From assembly GCA_029817715.1 (NCBI GenBank), contig JARUPY010000539.1, positions 6,113,501-6,177,500 on the forward strand: a stretch of DNA of 64,000 nucleotides. Reading direction: 5' to 3'. Of the stretch, positions 59,585 to 64,000 are shown one piece after another (the first letter of the stretch is position 1; each line of letters opens with the position of its first letter). The notes under the pieces were generated by a model. That model saw only the letters and a program-made list of their open reading frames with translations. It was not told the DNA's origin and ran no database searches. The DNA is from Melastoma dodecandrum (lineage: Eukaryota; Streptophyta; Magnoliopsida; Myrtales; Melastomataceae). Position numbers and translations under genes: made by a program.

Positions 59585-62296
59585 CTGGGAAAACGAACCT
59601 CCGTGGATCGAAAGCTCAAAACCCTAGACGTCTGTGTCAAGGGGAAAGGAGGGGAGAAGACCGGAGGGGGGGGGGAAGTGAAGAACAGGAGAAAAAGGAG
59701 AAAAGATCAAGGAAAAGAGAAAAAGGGTGAAAGTCCTATCAACAAGGCACAACAAACAAAAAAACCCGATAGACAGACAGAGAGAGAGAGAGAGAGAGGG
59801 GTCGGGTCAGGTCGGGTCAGGTCAGGTCAGGTTTTGGCTCCCACGACAAGATAAGAATCCACCCCCACCCCCCATATCAAAACCTTTTTTTTTTAATAAT
59901 TGAAAAACCCAAAACACAGCTTGAAGCTTTTTTTTTTTTTTAAAGTGATGAGGGGGGTGGGGGTGAGGTTGGATTTTTAGTTTGCAGCTAAGATCTAATT
60001 GATCTGCGGGAGGGGGAGGGATAAGGTTGGTTCTTTTGGGGGACGGAGGAGAAGAATTGTAACCCTAGAAAGCAAAAGGAGAGGAGAGAATAGAAAAGAA
60101 AAAAAAAATTAATGAGGAAATAATTTGCAGACGATAGAGAGAGGAGGAGGAGGAGGAGGACAACCGACTTTAGCATTCTTTGGAGTGGGGGGAGTCACTG
60201 GATTTCAGACACGCCCTCAGAGCGCACTGCAGTTGGGGGGGGGGGGGTGGAGTGTCTGCAGTATGTACTTGTGCCATCCTCATAACAGCAACTGGCCCCG
60301 GGGTTTCGGCTTTGCTTTGACCCCCATTTCCCCCTCCTCCTCCTCCTCCGTCTTCTTCCATTTGTGGGGGTCTTTGATAATTTCAGGAATTCCTTTTGTT
60401 TTCATTTCATTTTCTGGGAGGAACAATCATTGGTTTCCTATTATTATTATTATTATTATTATTATTAGGAGAGGAAGAGGGGGGGTGGGGTAGTGGTCAA
60501 TCCAATAATTGAAAAAGGAAACACTTCAAAACTATGTGGTGTGCAGTGTGTCACCCATTAAAAGCACTCATCTAATATCACCGTCGCTAGTTATTTTCTG
60601 GTCGTCTTCATAAAATCTCGATTCCCACCACCTCCAATAACCGAAGACATATTGGAACCAACTCTCCATATAAAATCAAACCCCAACCCCATCAAAGTTT
60701 TTTGATTTTGGTTCTGGGCGTGTTGTTGGGTGACGTGCGAGATGGGAGGGAGGAGGAGAACACACAAATTGGGAGTTGTTTTTCGGTAATGCCGTCTTTT
60801 GTCTCCACTTCCCTCCACAAACTCATTATTTTCCATACTGAAACAATACTCATAATGAATAAATCCCCACTCTTACATGGATCATTAGATTTATCACCAA
60901 TTTTATCAATATAAATTAAGGCCATCCCGACCAGTGGGCCCACAAAAGCCCATCCATCCCTCTTCCCGTGACGAGGTAACCGTCTGTCCGCCTTAATGGG
61001 CCGGAATAACGAGGCCCAACAACAACCAACGGGAAAATGTTAATTGATATTTTAAACCAAGTTGTCCCAAGGCTTAGGCAATAAACAGCCAGAGGAAACA
61101 ACAAACAAACACGCTATCCCTTTGGTCACACTTCACAGTCAAAAGTGTTGTTCTCCTTGACAGGTTTCCCCTTTTTCTACGAAGAAAACAACCGAGGAGA
61201 TACCTTCTCCAAGTTGTGGGTTGGGTGGGTGGATGTGGAATATGTTTGTCTCCAATCTGTATAGGGACAAAAACTTCTACCCCAGAATTGTTATCCATTC
61301 TCTTGGAATCGCCCAAATCCCCCCACAAACTTAAAAAAAAAAATAACAATTATTGGGGTGGGGGTGTGTTGGGAACCTCCCGCAGGTCAAGGGAGGGGGA
61401 GGATTTCGAAAATGTAGTCAGTCAGTGCATGGTTTTGTGGGTCACTCAGTCTCATTCGCATTCTGATAATAAATACTATGTATAATTTAATCGGTCCTCA
61501 TTGATCGTGACCATAACTATAATGTGATGGATCGTCACGGGACTCCCGGATTGTGTGATATATTGTATTTTTTTTCAATATGTTTTGAATGATTGGTGGT
61601 GTGTAGTAAGTAGCCTAAATGTATGCCTGCATTATTTAGCGCCGGACCCCTCGCCTCTAGACGTTATCACCATTTTTTTCTTCTTTTCTTGGAAGAAGAA
61701 AACAGTAATTAATATGAATAAACAAGAATGGACGTACGTGGATTGGTATTAAAGGGGATTTTGATTGGGGGATGGAGAGGCTAATTGACTTAAACTACAG
61801 TGCAGTTTGTGGAGTACATCATCCAAGGACAACAGCATTGTCCTTGCATGTATTGCCCGAAAACATCACCTTAAAAAACGACCCCCCAGTAGACTTGAAT
61901 GAAAGAGAGAAGAAGGACGAGCTTACGCAAGAATAGTCAAAATAATAATAATAATAACGATTTCATTATTTTAAGTCCGAGACATACAAGCGGAGGAAAT
62001 ATTTCCCTCCTCAAAAAGCTAGCTAGCAGAGAGACCTTTGCTTCCTACCCTTTTCTTCCCTTGTCTTGGGTTCTCGTTCCGATTCCATTCCAGATATCAT
62101 GTTAGAGCAAGAGTCACCCCCTCATTTCATTCAATATTTATCATCATCATCGCAACAGGCCCAGACCACGATAATATAAGCGCAGAGGTTCCAACCATAT
62201 CGTCCTCTATTAACTAACTTCTGACTTTATCTCACAAAACCCTCCACATCGCTTCATTCTCTTCCTATACTTATTAGGAATTTGTTTCCTCTTAAC
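59585..62296. promoter_or_regulatory. Head-to-head intergenic region, AHL / C2H2 repressor
   Basis: About 2.7 kb, repeat-rich near the AHL start, with the AHL leader and promoter on the left and the zinc-finger promoter on the right. It contains a GA run (59779-59800), GGTCA repeats (59803-59831), a G run (about 60235-60247), TTA/ATT triplets (about 60441-60467), a GGCCCA cluster at 60935-61017 and AAT triplets (about 61942-61956). No domain-bearing ORF is seen. Confidence 0.5.
59803..59831. repeat. GGTCA/GGTCG pentamer tandem repeat
   Basis: Six units of GGTC(A/G) next to a GA dinucleotide run, within the presumed AHL leader or promoter. Confidence 0.75.
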
Positions 62297-63118
62297 ATGA
62301 GCCGGGCTCATGATTTGTGCTACTGGGCGTCCGGCAAGGTGGCTACGGCGGCAGCTCCGAGGTATGATATGTTCACTACGTGGGAGGAGAGGGCGTTCGC
62401 GGAGGACTCGGGTGGGGATCTCGGCAGCATCTGGCCTCCGAGGTCGTACTCTTGCAGCTTTTGCGGCAGGGAGTTTAGGTCTGCCCAGGCACTGGGCGGA
62501 CACATGAATGTTCACCGCCGGGACCGGGCGAGGCTCAAGCAGTCCCAGTCAAGCCAGAGCGATGAAGAGGCGCAGGTTGCGACCGATTTTCATGACAAGG
62601 AGGGGACCGCAGCGTCGAGGTCGCTGGTGTCTCGTTCGGATTCGGCTCGCGGCGGCGTCCCTAGGGTTTTGTTGGGGTCGTTGCTCCCTGCTAAGAGGAG
62701 CGCCGTCTCCGATAGTGATCGTATGTCCCCTACTTCTTCATACTGGGCACCGCTAGTCCCCAAACAAGAGGAGAATAAGGGCGGTGCCTTACCTGGGACG
62801 CGTCCCTCGATTTATCCAACTCACGTCGAAGCCGTGAAATACATTAAAAATCCCAACCGCGGCGAGAAACCCCTGTACATCAACGACACTCGGATATTTG
62901 CTCGCCGTCCGCAGGCACCGGGCATGTGCTGCATCAACGAGTTGAGTAACTGTAAGAGGGCAAAGGTCTCCAATTCGAGTGTGTTGCCTAGGTTTCTCTT
63001 CGACCGGTTGTTTCCAGATGAGTACTCGCATAAGTTGGAGGTCGGCAGGGTGAAAGTCGAGAGTAGGGAAGAGATCGATCTCGAGCTGAGGCTTGGGAGT
63101 CCGCCTGAGGTGAAGTAG
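62297..63118 (+). CDS. Single C2H2 zinc-finger transcription repressor, SUPERMAN/RBE/ZFP10-11-like
   Basis: Intronless 273-residue protein. The start at 62297 (AACATGAGC, A at -3) is the first ATG. The open frame extends 15 bases upstream only through a TTG. One C2H2 finger near residues 50-75 reads [20 protein letters not shown] followed by NVHRRDRAR, with the plant-specific QALGGH helix. A basic stretch follows. The C-terminus has [12 protein letters not shown], an LxLxL-type EAR repression motif. This architecture, one finger plus a terminal EAR, defines the SUPERMAN/RABBIT EARS/ZFP10 group, which restricts cell division or organ boundaries. Assignment to a particular member is not possible from sequence alone. 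Confidence 0.93.
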   Translation: MSRAHDLCYWASGKVATAAAPRYDMFTTWEERAFAEDSGGDLGSIWPPRSYSCSFCGREFRSAQALGGHMNVHRRDRARLKQSQSSQSDEEAQVATDFHDKEGTAASRSLVSRSDSARGGVPRVLLGSLLPAKRSAVSDSDRMSPTSSYWAPLVPKQEENKGGALPGTRPSIYPTHVEAVKYIKNPNRGEKPLYINDTRIFARRPQAPGMCCINELSNCKRAKVSNSSVLPRFLFDRLFPDEYSHKLEVGRVKVESREEIDLELRLGSPPEVK

Positions 63119-64000
63119 ATGAAGATGATCAAGGGATCATGGATCCTCCTTCAAGGGTGGAAAAATTTGTAACCTCATCATCGTTCATGGCCATGATGAT
63201 CTCATGATCCTACTACTTTAGAGTTTTTCTTTTCAATGAAATGGTAACTGTTATGGCTTTCAGACATTATAAACTAAAAAACTCGTTCTCCTTAATTTCA
63301 TCGAGGGACAGATATTAAAACGAGTAGAGAACCGAATCAGGAATTAACATGACTTTGTTAGGGTTGCCTCACAAAGTGAGGCTATCTTCCAGGGGGTTGG
63401 GGAACATATTTCGGGGGGGAATTACATTATTCTCGTGTCCATCAATAATCACCCCCACAAAAACAGTAATCAAATTTAATTACCTGCCCATCAAAGTAGA
63501 GACAAGAATTTTAACTGTCGGATCTCCAAAGCCGTTGTGGATGGACGGTTGTTTGGTGTGGTGGGGTGGGTAAATGGGCTGACCTCTGACAGTTGCGCAT
63601 GTCGTTTCATACGTCGCATCGCTAAAGACTTGACTAGCAGAAAACACGACATGTCCGAACCGTCGAACGTCCACCCTCATCATTGACGATGGAATATGCA
63701 AATGCGAAGAACCAACCATTGCCATATTTAAGAAGGATACATACATTATTTATGTTCTAAACGACGACAAACCCAACAACTAAGGGGGAATCGATTGATC
63801 CGGGGGGAAATTATTTGAGGGGGGGACTAACATTTAAACTAAATTTATAACATAGACTACTGGGGCGCGTCTTATCCCCTGTCATTTACTTCCACACGCA
63901 GGAAGAAGAAGGAGAAGAAAGATCTCTTGCTAGCTAGTATTAAATAGTCGTCCAGTTGGGGTTCGATGTAGCCTTCTTACAGTTGTGTAATAACGTGAAT
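63119..64000. other. 3' flank at the window end
   Basis: The first part is the 3' UTR of the zinc-finger gene. The rest is AT-rich with short G runs. The ORFs 63349-63573 and 63480-63746 show no domain. Confidence 0.45.

Noticed and set aside
59026..59640. 204-codon minus-strand frame overlapping AHL
   Set aside because: Same strand but another frame of the AHL gene. The AHL frame contains the AT-hook and PPC domain, and this one only low-complexity text.
1..64000. CRISPR arrays, rRNA or tRNA genes, bacterial operons
   Set aside because: Scanned by eye for regular spaced repeats and tRNA T-loop/anticodon patterns. None were convincing, and the DNA is plant nuclear.

Overview
The window is nuclear DNA of a flowering plant. 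The protein-coding genes have short GT-AG introns, the spacers are long and AT-rich, there is a Ty1/copia LTR retrotransposon and a relic of a plant pararetrovirus, and every recognisable gene belongs to a land-plant family (brassinosteroid P450, Rubisco activase, GRAS, AHL, DVL/RTFL, PPR-DYW). The species cannot be fixed from the sequence. The gene structures fit a eudicot or basal eudicot.

Layout. 1-1.79 kb: decayed endogenous caulimovirid coat-protein region (minus), cut by the window edge. 4.85-6.72 kb: CPRD49-type GDSL esterase (minus), then a divergent small multi-pass membrane protein (8.57-9.30, plus). 9.90-12.51 kb: complete 8-exon CYP90A1/CPD-type brassinosteroid P450 (minus). 16.04-17.27 kb: Yippee-like zinc protein (plus), tail-to-tail with a large plant-conserved protein (17.90-21.60, minus) that may be the TRAPPII-associated TRIPP. 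23.22-24.67 kb: HSPRO (Hs1pro-1) homologue broken by one frameshift, tail-to-tail with unrecognised exon-like blocks on the minus strand (24.79-25.69). 26.31-34.07 kb: an LTR-to-LTR copia element with a 5-bp target duplication. 37.40-38.16 kb: small C2-domain protein. 41.84-44.61 kb: TRP/TBP1-type telomere-repeat-binding protein. 45.01-46.92 kb: intact GRAS protein of the LISCL group, followed by a PPR-DYW pseudogene (about 47.1-49.63). 50.55-50.80 kb: DVL/RTFL peptide. 52.03-53.60 kb: GPAT5/7-type acyltransferase (minus). 55.15-57.04 kb: Rubisco activase (minus). 58.58-59.58 kb: AT-hook AHL protein (minus). 62.30-63.12 kb: single-C2H2 zinc-finger repressor with an EAR motif (plus).

Most genes are unrelated single-copy housekeeping or regulatory loci and do not form a pathway cluster. 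CYP90A1 (brassinosteroids), RTFL, GRAS, AHL and the C2H2 repressor all belong to growth-control families, but nothing in the sequence ties them into one system.

The most unusual object is inside the copia element. An uninterrupted 198-residue ORF (27579-28175) lies between the 5' LTR and gag. It looks like a Ty3/gypsy aspartic-protease fold with its catalytic Asp replaced by Asn, fused directly to the C-terminal tail of a gypsy integrase/chromodomain region. Reverse transcriptase, RNase H and the integrase core are absent from it. The host element's own gag-pol is broken by stops, frameshifts and a deletion. Just upstream of the ORF lie a 30-bp perfect palindrome and short repeats carrying an ACGTGCG-type core. 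Coordinates of spliced genes were worked out by hand from splice signals and family similarity, and no search was run.
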